From Perkinsus olseni (lineage: Eukaryota; Perkinsozoa; Perkinsida; Perkinsidae): a stretch of 64,000 nucleotides of DNA. Below the pieces are notes generated by a model. That model ran no database searches. It was not told where the DNA came from and was given only the letters and a program-made list of their open reading frames with translations. Position 1 is the stretch's first letter, and each line of letters starts with the position of its first letter. Position numbers and translations under genes: made by a program. Of this stretch, positions 39,784 to 50,800 are shown piece by piece. The stretch is from assembly GCA_013115135.1 (NCBI GenBank), contig JABANP010000055.1, positions 62,001-126,000 of the forward strand, in the 5' to 3' direction.

Positions 39784-41246
39784 CTAATGACGTTTCTGAA
39801 TGCTTCGCCGGATAGTCGAACCCTTCGTGGCAGCCATCGGACCTAACGAACCAGCTGACAAATCTGGACAGAGCACGCGTCGACCTAAGATACTTCTCTG
39901 ACGACCAAGAGTCTCCAACACCAGTCCCCCTGCTCCCCCACCTCTGGCAGTGCCCTTGTTGATAACAACAGGTTTGCCCTTCTTAGCCATCAACAACGCG
40001 GCTGCAGTGGACTTGGTTCCCTTCATCAACTGCCTCGCCTTGCCTCCAACCACGCCCTTCCTCGATGCTGCCAACACTGACAGCTTCCTTGCCGACTCGG
40101 ATCGCTCAATGGCCGCGTTCTGATGCGACGTGACGAAACCCTTGAGGTCGTCCTCGAAGGCTCTGAAGAAGCAGCGAAGTACCACAACTCGAACTACTCC
40201 TGACACTCAGGTCAGCGCTAACGAGAAACCATCCTAGTGCGCGAGGGACCTGGCTCATCCGATGGATCGCAGCTGATGCGAAGTACATAGCTAACCGGCT
40301 TCCTCAAGGGGCGCCAATGCAATAGTCGGCGATGTCGTTCTTACTGCAATACAGGCTGAGAGTATTTGGCCATAGTCCTGCCTCGGTCCGCCTCGACAAG
40401 CTTCTCCGCAGCTGCAAAGTGGGGCTCCCTGAAGCAATTCTATTCTGCTCGGACAGGCTTGCCGAAGGTCCCCGGTTCGAACCCCGGCAACTACCTTTTC
40501 ATGAAGTCCATCGCTTGACGCAACAGTACCGGATCTCGTGATGCCGTGACTCCCAAGCCAGCCAGAACTCGCCGTGTTGACCTAAAGATACCACACCATC
40601 AACAACTAAATAACCCCTGTCAACTACTCAACTCTCGAACAGCGACACTGCAAGAAATAACAGCGTCAAACATAATTATTCGATTATTAAAGATTCTGTT
40701 GTTGATAGCCTACCCTCATTACTACAACATTCCATTCAATGCTATCAAGCACAGTTTCCCTCACCCGCGGATAACTGAGCAGTCGGTTTCTAGTCCAAAC
40801 GCTCGAGCGAAGAGGTGCCATCGATCGGGCCTGATCTACCTACCCCTGCATGAGCTGGACATTCAACCGAGCACCATCGTAACCGTAGTCGACAACATTG
40901 GCTGAAGAGCCAGTAGAAGTTACAGCCTCGCCAGAGGTGGCGAGGACCTGACACGGATCACAGGCATTCTTAGCAACACTTTAAGAAACGTCGGGTGCAG
41001 GGATCGAACCGAAAGACTCCACTAGTTGCACCACGCTTTCGATCACTCGCGATTGAATCTGGTACGATCGATCGTATAATCACCAGCAACCCTCACACGA
41101 ACGACACCCTCCAGCCGGTACCATCATACCACTCCAATCACAAATCCCATTCCTCTACTTACATCGGCGAGCTGTCCAACATCGAGATCAGGCTTCGCTG
41201 AAGCTCCTGCCTTGGACGCCTTCTTACTGCGATTCTTCTTACCCAT
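39784..41246 (-). CDS. Hypothetical basic protein, multi-exon
   Basis: ATG 41246 with exon 1 MGKKNRSKKASKAGASAKPD then LDVGQLAD ends at a GTAAGT donor (41163). Later minus-strand exons are NVVDYGYDGARLNVQLMQ (about 40880), GSHGITRSGTVASSDGLHEK (40495-40560), NCFREPHFAAAEKLVEAD continuing RGRTMAKYSQPVLQ (40350-40439), and a long basic exon with FEDDLKGFVTSHQNAAIERS, KLSVLAASRKGVVGGKARQL and KPVVINKGTARGGGAGGL (to about 39900). The 40440-40494 intron joins two of these in phase 0. The K-rich start could be a nuclear or nucleolar signal. The family is not recognised, the link between exon 1 and exon 2 is unresolved and the C-terminus is uncertain. Confidence 0.5.
40440..40494 (-). repeat. 55-nt intron made of an antisense tRNA-like 3' module
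   Basis: The intron reads GTAGTTGCCGGGGTTCGAAC at its 5' end and closes CAGAATAG. On the plus strand this is GAAGGTCCCCGGTTCGAACC then CCGGCAACTACC: variable loop, T arm (4 of 5 pairs) and 3' acceptor strand of a tRNA. Splicing joins ..DGLHEK to NCFREPHF.. in phase 0. Confidence 0.7.
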
Positions 41247-41615
41247 GGTGGAGAGGAAGGCGAAGCTGAAACCCTGACTGCCCAGAACTATGCAGGCTCC
41301 CCACCACCGTAGACTCAGAGCGCGGGTAAGATGATAGTTCCAATTCAATACTCCAGACTAAACCGGCGCGCTCGTCGCGACCAGGGTTTCCTGTAAGATG
41401 AAAAAATATTGTTTTTGCTCCTGGCCCACGAAAAAAATATAATCATGCTTTCAGATGATTCCACCGACAAGACACCAGTCGATCGCTCCCTTCTTGAAAG
41501 AAAAAGACAACCTCTTCAAACCTTCCCAATACTCGAGGCCCACTAAAACCCAAAAACGTGAAGGCCGCTCAGAGTGCCATATCAGAAACGTGACCAATTA
41601 CTCATCCAACCACCA

Positions 41616-44600
41616 TCACAGTCCAAAAACTCGTTTCAAAAACCCTTTTTCTCTCCTCTCCTTCTTCGCCTCTTCCAACATAAATTTCTCCTCGACTTCT
41701 CGTTTTTTCGAGATTCTGTGAATCATATCTTTTTTCTGCGACTCCCAGGAGGCCGGCAATAAGTCCAGGTAGCCTCTGTACTCCCCATTTCGTGCAACAT
41801 GCAGCACCTTTATAATTTTCTGGATCTCACTCGCCTCGAACTCATCCTGAAATTTGTGCACGTACGCCAGAAGGCGACCCAACCGCGAACCATCCCTCAT
41901 CCACGCCGCGAAGTTTCCATCCGCATCCTCAGGTCGATCCACGTTCTTCTCAAGCGTCCCAGATTCTATCAGCCCCAGTAAAATGTAGCATGCATCAGCT
42001 GTACTCATCTTGCTGACATTAGTAACGTTATCTTCAATACCAACAACCAGCTCGCTGCATAATCGATCACCCAATCGATTTACTATGCTCTGCACATCAA
42101 TAACATCCTTAACTTTCGCCATCTGTTCACTACACTGCGCCAACCTAGCGAACTGAGCCGGGCCCATGTACCCGACACTTCCCTCCAAAACCGGTACCAC
42201 ATCTTCCACTATTTTCTCCAGCGCATCACACTTGCTGTATATCCACAGCAACCTCACAAGATACCTCGGCGTGATATCATTTCGAAGATGCTCCTTCTCA
42301 TGGAGTATCTTAGCCAATCGATCAAGATACTCCTCATGATAAATTCCCAATCTCGCCAGCGCCCAGGCGATCGATATGTGGCTAACCAACGGAATGGTCT
42401 CTCCTAAGTCGTCCAGCCTGTGCTCCAGCTCAGGCAAGACACTCTGCATGATCGGCAAGTCCATACCAATCGTCTTGTCCGTGGCTGCCGAGTCGGCAAT
42501 CGCTACGATAATATCGCACACCTCCGCCGTATCATATCTACAAGCATCATCATCACCATCAACCACCTCCGATCGCCCTAACACCATCCGCTAGTGTAGT
42601 AGACAGCTTAGTGAAGTTTACTGTGACTTTGAACTCAATTTGTTGTAAACTTCTCTGCCCGACCCTACTGTACGAACTTTTACGGACAAATGCTTCTGCG
42701 CGCTATTCGAGCGAGGGATTGCCAGACACGAACAAACCGAGTAAAGGCAGAATAGAATCGATCGCCTTAATTCTAATATTCACAAAAGTGTACAATTAGA
42801 CCCACCCTACGGAACGCCTAACCTAACCCATTATTCCACTACAATCACAATCGTCGAGTTTTCCCACAAAATTCTCCGAACACTTCCCACCTCTCCAATG
42901 CTTCCTTCAATCTCGGTATTAATATCTCCCGGACTGGATATCCCTGATTCGTCTCCTTCTTCTCAATTTCGCGGCGCGCGAAGGTCCTCACCAACCCAAT
43001 CAAATTCAGCGCGCTGTAATCGTTTATAGTTTCCTAATTCACATACCACAAATCCACCACTTCTCTGTCCAATCCAACCCTACTTTTATCCTCTCAGTTA
43101 GCATATCAAACAACTCAGTGTCATCCGGAAACAGAGTCTGGCAAGCCGGCAACACATCAACCTGAGATGGACGACGTCAGTACGGTCCGCCTGATGTGGG
43201 AGAATTGCGGTACGACTTTCTTTTCGAAAATCTCCGACCACAGCGTGAACCAAACCGTTACGCAAAGCACTTCGCGATAACTTTCTCAAATTGGCGAGCT
43301 ACTCGACCACCTTCCGCAGACGTAGTGATAATGATTTCAGAAATCGGTCAACACAGTTTCAGAGTTGTTTCATCACCCAGTGTTCGGTGGTAAAGATCAT
43401 TTGCATGACAGTTTGGTTCACACTCAAGGCAAATCATTCGATCCTGGGCATCACTCCCTTCAAGCATCCCACACGCTAACACAGTAGCCCTTTACCCCAT
43501 TTTGACCGAGCCATTAGCTGCAGCCTTCACCTCCATCCAGCAGCCGAAAGCACACCCACTAGTACAATCTCAATAGCCGTAAAGGCCACCATTCTGGACT
43601 TGATCATTTCCGCGAGATACTCCATCAAGGGTCCGTTACCACTGGTGTCCCTTCTGTACGTGTAGAGGGCGTAGCCTCGCGTCAGCTGCGTCAACTCTGC
43701 TGGGGTGTATGTCTAAGAGACGACATGAGCCTCCACAACAAACGACGCCCACAAAAATTTTTTTCATATTGAGACTGCTCGAAAAGCCAGTGGACACGAT
43801 CCACTAAAGAACGCTATTTCCATCAACCTTCATACAGCCCTTCGCACGCCATCCAACGTCCCCAGGGTTCGAACCCGGATCGGCTGAACAGAAGTGCACT
43901 CTGAGTATACTTCAAAAAATGAAACTAGGGAATCGCACTCTCGCCGGGAATCCGGAAATTTTGTAAACAGTTCCAATAAATTATCTCACATCTACCACAG
44001 CAGGCCCCGCTTCCCCGCCAGAGCCGCGTTCTACTTTGATATTAAAGCGTATACAGTTCTCCATGTGAGGTATCAAGGTCTCTTCTATGAAGTCTTCCGG
44101 AAGCCTCGACGGCATCACCAACGCCTTCGTCTCTTCAGGAGACATAACCTTGCGAACCCTGCCAGCAACAAGATGCGTTCACTTTCAACTCAATCAGCCG
44201 CCGGAAGTGCGCCCCAGCATACGGGCGCGCCCTCGACCCGAAAATAAGACGCACAGTCACGACGGGAGACAACAACCGCCTTGACAAGCTGAGAGGCCTA
44301 GTAACACATAACCAGCCAAAAACCGCTCCACCGTACTAATCCCACGACACTCCAAAAGAAAAACTTCGCCTCGGCTTGGTTCACATGGTTTGTTGACGCA
44401 AACCCTTCCAGGCAACTGCTCCGCCATGTAACGCCCCTCTTCATTACCGTTTAGTCCTTTCCACCACCGCCTGTCTATCAGCCCTCAACTCCTCGGTAAG
44501 CTCGGCACCCGTCCACTCCGAGCCAGCGTGATGATGATCATGCGAATGCCACCGTTTACTCACAACACAGCTCCGACTCGACGCCCTGTACCAGCTCCTC

Positions 44601-44640
44601 AGAAGCATGTGGAAAGGCCGACACTAAGCTGTCCCAAACT
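41616..44640 (-). CDS. Helical-repeat protein, HPR/FASTK-like (probable organellar RNA protein)
   Basis: The long last exon (42540-41616) is all-helical: IPLVSHISIAWALARLGIYH, ITPRYLVRLLWIYSKCDALE, GPAQFARLAQCSEQMAKV, MSTADACYILLGLIESGT, ending KKERREKGFLKRVFGL. This matches the HPR/FASTK style of roughly 37-residue helical repeats used by mitochondrial RNA-binding proteins. Upstream exons continue it: DYSALNLIGLVRTFARREIE, LPACQTLFPDDTELFDMLTE, YTPAELTQLTRGYALYTYRR with SRMVAFTAIEIVLVGVLSAA, KVMSPEETKALVMPSRLPED ending AVVD, and VFLLECRGISTVERFLA. Intron 43713-43989 joins AVVD to TYTPAEL in phase 0. The true start is upstream of about 44560 and not determined. No RAP domain was seen. Confidence 0.6.
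43855..43895 (-). repeat. tRNA-like T-arm module inside intron 43713-43989
   Basis: Minus strand CCGATCCGGGTTCGAACCCT then GGGGACG has T stem CCGGG/CCTGG (5 of 5 pairs with one G-T) around TTCGAAC. It lies inside a 277-nt intron whose removal keeps the HPR-like gene in frame. The hairpin is nearly palindromic, so its orientation is uncertain. Confidence 0.55.
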
Positions 44641-44815
44641 GTCATCCCATAATACAAAAACCTCCCGCACGCCACAAAATTCCCCACTCAACCATTACCC
44701 TATACCAGCTCCTCGAAAGCATACTCAAGCGGAGCCCGACAACAACCTGCCATCATTCATGACATGAAAACTTCCCGCGCGCCACGAAATCCCCCTATTC
44801 AACCACTATCAACTC
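44589..44815. repeat. Imperfect tandem duplication, about 110-nt unit
   Basis: Two units both begin CAGCTCCTC(A/G)(G/A)AAGCAT and end in a CCCGC(A/G)CGCCAC(A/G)AAAT segment. On the minus strand both preserve a short A-S/F-E-E-L-V reading, so the duplication may lie in the 5' coding part of the HPR-like gene. Confidence 0.6.
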
Positions 44816-44838
44816 TACCAACGTTCGCCTAGAAACAG

Positions 44839-47800
44839 TCACTTGTACGTCGATTGACTGAATTTCACTCCAGTGACCGGACAAACGCCCAGACTCGGGT
44901 CAGCACACTGTATGTGGACACAGACATTATTCGGATACACCACGAAAGGCTTCGAAGATACATCTCCGTCACTCGCCACGAACCTCCTATTACATACCGG
45001 GCAAGCCTTCTCTTCCGACATCACCACATACCTGTAAAATACCATATTCAAAACAGCGATATCTCTCCGCAACAGAGTCGAGATCTTGGCGGCTCGCAAA
45101 TTTCAACAGGTAACCCATTCTCCGCTATGCTGGCCCGGCAAGATTACGCTCCGCTGGACTCTTGCTTTGCAAATTCACCCAGTATTTGGTCCAGCTCGAA
45201 CCAGGTAAGTCTGCTCAGTAGTACCTCGACCTCTCCTTCTGCCATTCTGAATATTCGTCCAAGAACACCGAGCCCATCATCTTCTCGGCGGCCATTACTG
45301 TATCCTCTGCGGTGACCGGTGTTGAGACACACGCAGATCGGAGATATCTGTCCAATAGAAACACCAATGAGTCTCCCTAGGAGAATTTGGGAGAAAACTC
45401 TAAGCTGCAATTCAGCGAACAACAAGACTTTCCAAGCTTAGCATCTAGAATGAGTATCCGACCTCAAAGCTTCTTTTCCTCACTAGGATCCTCCCCGCAA
45501 TGGGCCCCATTACCTTATTGCGGCAACATCCACGGGCATATCATCTGGTAGCAGATCCAACACTCTAGACGGGTCAAGCTGTAAGTAATGACGATTGAGC
45601 ACTGCTAGCGCCTCCGATGTTCGAGATAACTCCAATAACAGAGAGACCAGTAGCAACAGCAAGCCCTGAGAAGGACAATGAGAATCTTGATATCAAACCA
45701 AACGATCACCATAAATTATACCATATTAACATTCCTCGCAGAGAGCCTATCCGTACCACAAATTTCGTAGATCCTTGCGAAGCAGATTATATGACACATG
45801 CCAGCTACGTGGTAGCAACTCAAATCTTAGTAAACATGATGGGCCCCTAGAGTTGGACCAAGGGGATATCTCCTCATCATACAACGATGAACGTCTGTGA
45901 GTATGGCACGAGATCCTGATTTCACGACATCCTTCATAGGTTCCAGTCACAGGAAACAGTCCATCAACTAACCATCCTGGTATCGAAACGAAGGCTCCCT
46001 AGCATTGATCTGCTCATCGTCGTGACAGAAATAGTCCTCCAACGGAGCGTTCAGCAGAGTGGTGGCTCTATGCTCTTGGGGGAAGATCAGCTCAAACACT
46101 GTATGAGACGATCTTATCGCCCGGATACTGGTCTATAATCACATTTCCCAGCTCTCCCTCATTTTATATGGATTCCATAGGTCCTTTCGCCGTTCGACGT
46201 CGACGACTGCCACATATTCTATCGTGCATCGAAATTCAACTTCGCCAATGACGCAGCTCAGCCTAACGTGGTTCAGACTGTGCCATTGCACAGGTATACT
46301 CAGACACATGGCAAGGTTCATCCGTGAAGAAGCGAAGATGGCGGTCCCGGTACCTCGCGGGCGGTCGCGATGACACACGTCTACCAAGCGTTCAATCACT
46401 CCACATCATCAGGGCCAACAGCTAGGGCCTAGTTGCTAGGCCGTCTTTGACGAAATGTAAAAATTTTTTTAGAGTATGAGATGCCGTAAGACGAGGACAT
46501 CTGACGAACTCTGGTACTTACTGACAATCTGAACTTCTAATCAAACTCCACTTCCGCGGAATCGTTCAGAGAACGAGCCAGGGAGACTAGCTTGAATGAG
46601 TACTCGATGAGAGCCAAGCTTGAAGCTGTCTCTGTAAGGGTGTATACCGCGAAAGCCCAAGGCATAGTCACGCACAATAGCTCTGGTCAGGTGCGAGGGA
46701 GTCATCACACAGTACAGAACCGCCTCTCCCGAGCTGATGTAGTGGCCTGCGTCGACCGACCCGCTAGCCTTACAAAAGAAAACTACAGCCCGTCTGCTGG
46801 GCCGAACCTTGCATCACGGCCTGTTCAACTGCCATTGCATCCGATTTCACTTCTTGGCCCATCATTTTCACAAGTTTCACCCGAATAATCACATCATCCA
46901 CAGCCCGAACACGTCCCACGTGATATACTAATCCCCCAGCAGAGAGGCGTTATGATGCTGGACCACCCTGCCTCAATAGTACCTTATCATCACCGCAATA
47001 CTCCTCTCCCCTATCCAAACACTCTAACAGGGCATCCCTGTGGCGACCCATCCGACCCAAGAGAGCCTGGAACGACAGCGTCTAGTCACACAGACTGCCT
47101 ACCACTACAAGCTACCATCCTCTCAACCGGCTCCAAATTAACCGCCTCGTCCATCACTTTTTCAGCATCGATCTTTGCGTCACTCTTCAACAACGGTAAT
47201 AACTTTCCCTCTTAGCTGCGGGAGTCTAAGGCACGAATTGTAACCCGAAGGTCCCCGGTTCCATCCCTGCTACCTTCATATACAGTATCGCCAACTGAGT
47301 CCTGAGCTCTGTCCGTTCTTCCTCGCTGCACTGAGAGTCCTTCTCAATTTTCTTACTAAGATACGCTTCCAACACCTGAAGATATCCGATCCACCCCGAA
47401 ACATCAAAACCTCTCAACTGTCCTCAGCTCCACAAGACAACCATCAAACTAGCAAGAGAATTACGAGCCCCGATGTTTCAAAATTGTACAGCGAATTTTC
47501 GCTCTGTGACGAGTACATAGGAAGGAACATGTAGTTGTCGTCACAGAGCGAAACTTCGAAAATCGTAGTCGTCGACTACAGCCTGTCCCGTATGAGGCCC
47601 TCGCCTTTTTTAGATCACGATCCTCCAACTCTTGTACACAACGCTAACACTGCTAGGTCCAAATCCCTACGATGTGACCTCTACCCATAGTGATCGTGAG
47701 ACGCCCTCCCTGCATTACCACAGGCGATGGTTCCAAGTCCTTGATAACCTTCTCAGCCGGAAGTGGTGATACTAAATCGATCCAAGCTTCCACAGCAGCA

Positions 47801-50800
47801 TCGAAGCGCCTCGTATCCGATCCAAGCGTATCAAGGCATCTGAGACAACCCATATAGGAACTCACCATGCATGAGAGTAACATAAAATATCGCTAAAACG
47901 TCTGAGCCCAGAATCGAACCAAGGACCTTGTGAGTGATACCTCACTACCTTCCCAAGCTCTTCAAAAATCGTCTCTCCTTCTCCACAGTCCATCGCTCAG
48001 GGTCCGATCGTCTCGCCTCGGCCAGGCTCTGAAGTAGCCTCTCAGCACTGTGAGGTAGGCATTCATCGAGGGCAGATAAAGCGCGCACCCGCGAGGATTC
48101 CTCTTCTCCTGGAAAGAATACTATCATCCGTGCTAATACGAAGACGACACAGCCGACGGCCATTCACTTCATCGCTGATCTCGATCCCTCATTTTCAGAG
48201 AAAAAAAAATTCCACATCAACCTAGGATTCCTTTTATCCGGTCGATACCCATACCCTACTGACCCTATCGATCGATCGACAGGGCGAGCGAAAATAGTAA
48301 AATCCAGCTTACTACCCGCCATTGCCGCCATCAGCCACGCCGCAGCTTCTCGTCCCTCAGCTGGTGGTTGGTGTAGTCTCCTCACTGCTGCACTGAACTC
48401 CTCAGGCGTGATGTTAATCGGCAGCTTCAGCGTCTCATCAGCTCCCTGAGGTCCCTTGGGGTTCAACCACATCCGCCATCTTGGATCACCTGCGAATGAA
48501 AATGGGCTTCCGTTAAAGCATCGATTCTGAGATCCACCAAAAAATTGAGAGACGAGGGAAATCAATATCCCAAGTTTGACTATCTGCTAGAGAGGGGAAG
48601 GAAGCTTGCGAGCAGAACCATACTGAATCTCACATGCCGACTAAGAAATCAAACACGAGCCCCGTACGACTGTTCCCAATGGCGCCTTCCCGGATTCTCT
48701 CACCGGTTTCATCCTACCCGTAGCCACCAGTAACACTAGCAATACCAAGTCCACCGCCCTCTGTATCTTCGCAGAATTGACTCGATCTCGATTGGACGCT
48801 AGAAAGGTCGCCATAGTCCTATCTGAAATGACGGTATTTCGTTTTGACAAGGGAGACGTCGTACCTGCGAGACTAGAGAGCTCCTCGAGAGTGGCTTCTA
48901 CTGGCGTCCCTTTCGTGGTTAGATCCGACTTCCTCTCAGAGATGTACTCCCCGATGGTACACGACCTGACCTGTTTTGTATCTTACCAGCTTAACCTCAA
49001 GATACTACCTCGATAGTTCGACGGGCTCAAAGACACTACTCTCATCTAGAGCAGCTTCCTCCACAGCGGATACCCACTCTTCCGGGAGAAGGAACATCCA
49101 GAAATGGAGAATCTTCGACCAGTCAAGCTCCGAATCTCGAAGTGACGACAAGTGCTGCAACGCCTGAGCAGCACAGTAACTCAAGTATGGCCAACGAAAC
49201 TGCTCGTGTCACAGAAAAACTGAGTTTTAGTAATAAGTGAAGAGCAAGCATAAGTGGAGCCAGTTTCTAAGTTTTCTTAGTTCAGTGAACTAGTGCAGAA
49301 CTAGCTCACTGTGAACTAACTCCACTTGACTATTCAATTTCATAAGTAAACTAAGGTTCCGAGTCCATCCCACTCGGGTTGGCGATCCATCACAACACCT
49401 CAATGAAACGGAGTAGGCACAACTCACTCACAATCGACAGACCGTTGAAACACACCACACAGTCAGAGATAAAATAAAAGATAACGATGGAGAGCGTACA
49501 AGCTCATACGGCAGTGCGAGGTAACACCCGCTATGACAGGATTCACCAGAATGCGACCTTAAGAACAGCCAGTATGACCGAAAATGAAGAGAAGGTTTGA
49601 GATGCCCATCAGTGAAGTCGAATAACCCTCACCTGAGAGAATTGCAAGTTAGAAAATAACTGCCATCCTGCATCTCTATGCAGCAAATCCATAGCCTTCG
49701 CTCGAGCTTCACCAGCAATAGCACCTCCCTGCAGCGGAGCACGTCATAACTGCATCCCTTCATCCAGACGACCCCGGTTCGATCCCTGCACCCTCCTCAC
49801 CCCTATAGGATACATCGCATTCAGTAGATCGAAGGCCGGCTCAATCTTCATCCCCACTATTAATCGTTTCAGCTGCACATGGAATGGTATCGGTACCAAA
49901 CCATACACCGATCCCGACGCTGTCCCAAGGCAGCATAAACTAACATGCTTCTGAGAGCACAACAACCAAGCATCCAACATAACACGCGAGTCGGAGAGAT
50001 TTGCCAATAGACCAACCCTACAGCGGCGTGTCTACTTTGAATGGGCGTATCTCAATATGGAGAATACATCTTCTACCAATCGTCATTGGAAACTATTGCT
50101 TAGGTGATAGTACGCAGGTGATGCGTTAGGGTCGTAATGCGCTATGGATGGCGATTGGAAGAATAGTTAAAAGCTCCGTGACGCAGACTTTATTAGACGA
50201 CAGTTATTATACAGACATACCAACATTGGCATTAAATCCACTACCAAAACCACACCACTTGGACCTCACGCTTATCCACTACCACCACTCCCAGAATCCA
50301 TTATTTTTCCATCTTCCAATCCATCATTACCCTTCCAGTGTCCACATCCTCTGCAGCAGCCTCCTCGACAGTAGTAGGAGAAGCTCCCAACGCCATCACT
50401 GGCTCGGGTAACGTCAATGATTGCACCAACTTCTGGTCCCAAATAGAATATATATCAACCGTCCCGTCCATTGGCGAGGCACTGATGATGAACCTGATCG
50501 CGGGCACAGGTTCGAATCCCGCATATGTCGTTTCACTGCATTCTTAAAAAAGCATCTTGACTGAAGAAGCACAGTGCATGCAACCAAAAATCTCTTGTGA
50601 AAACATGAAAGCACCAACACGCACGTCAAAGCATTGCCATCCCAATACAATTTTACGCTCCGTCCCATACCACCTTTCCAACAGGCATAGTTCCACTCCC
50701 TCCGAATACTGAATATTATTACGTGCTGCTGGATGAGGCACTTCACCTGAGTAGTATCTTCTGACCGTTTCACGTAAAAATACTGGGCGAGCGAGATTTA

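Noticed and set aside
47209..47290. Functional tRNA-Leu/Ser-like gene on the plus strand
   Set aside because: The 5' acceptor strand is missing and the anticodon stem does not pair; better explained as an intron derived from a tRNA.
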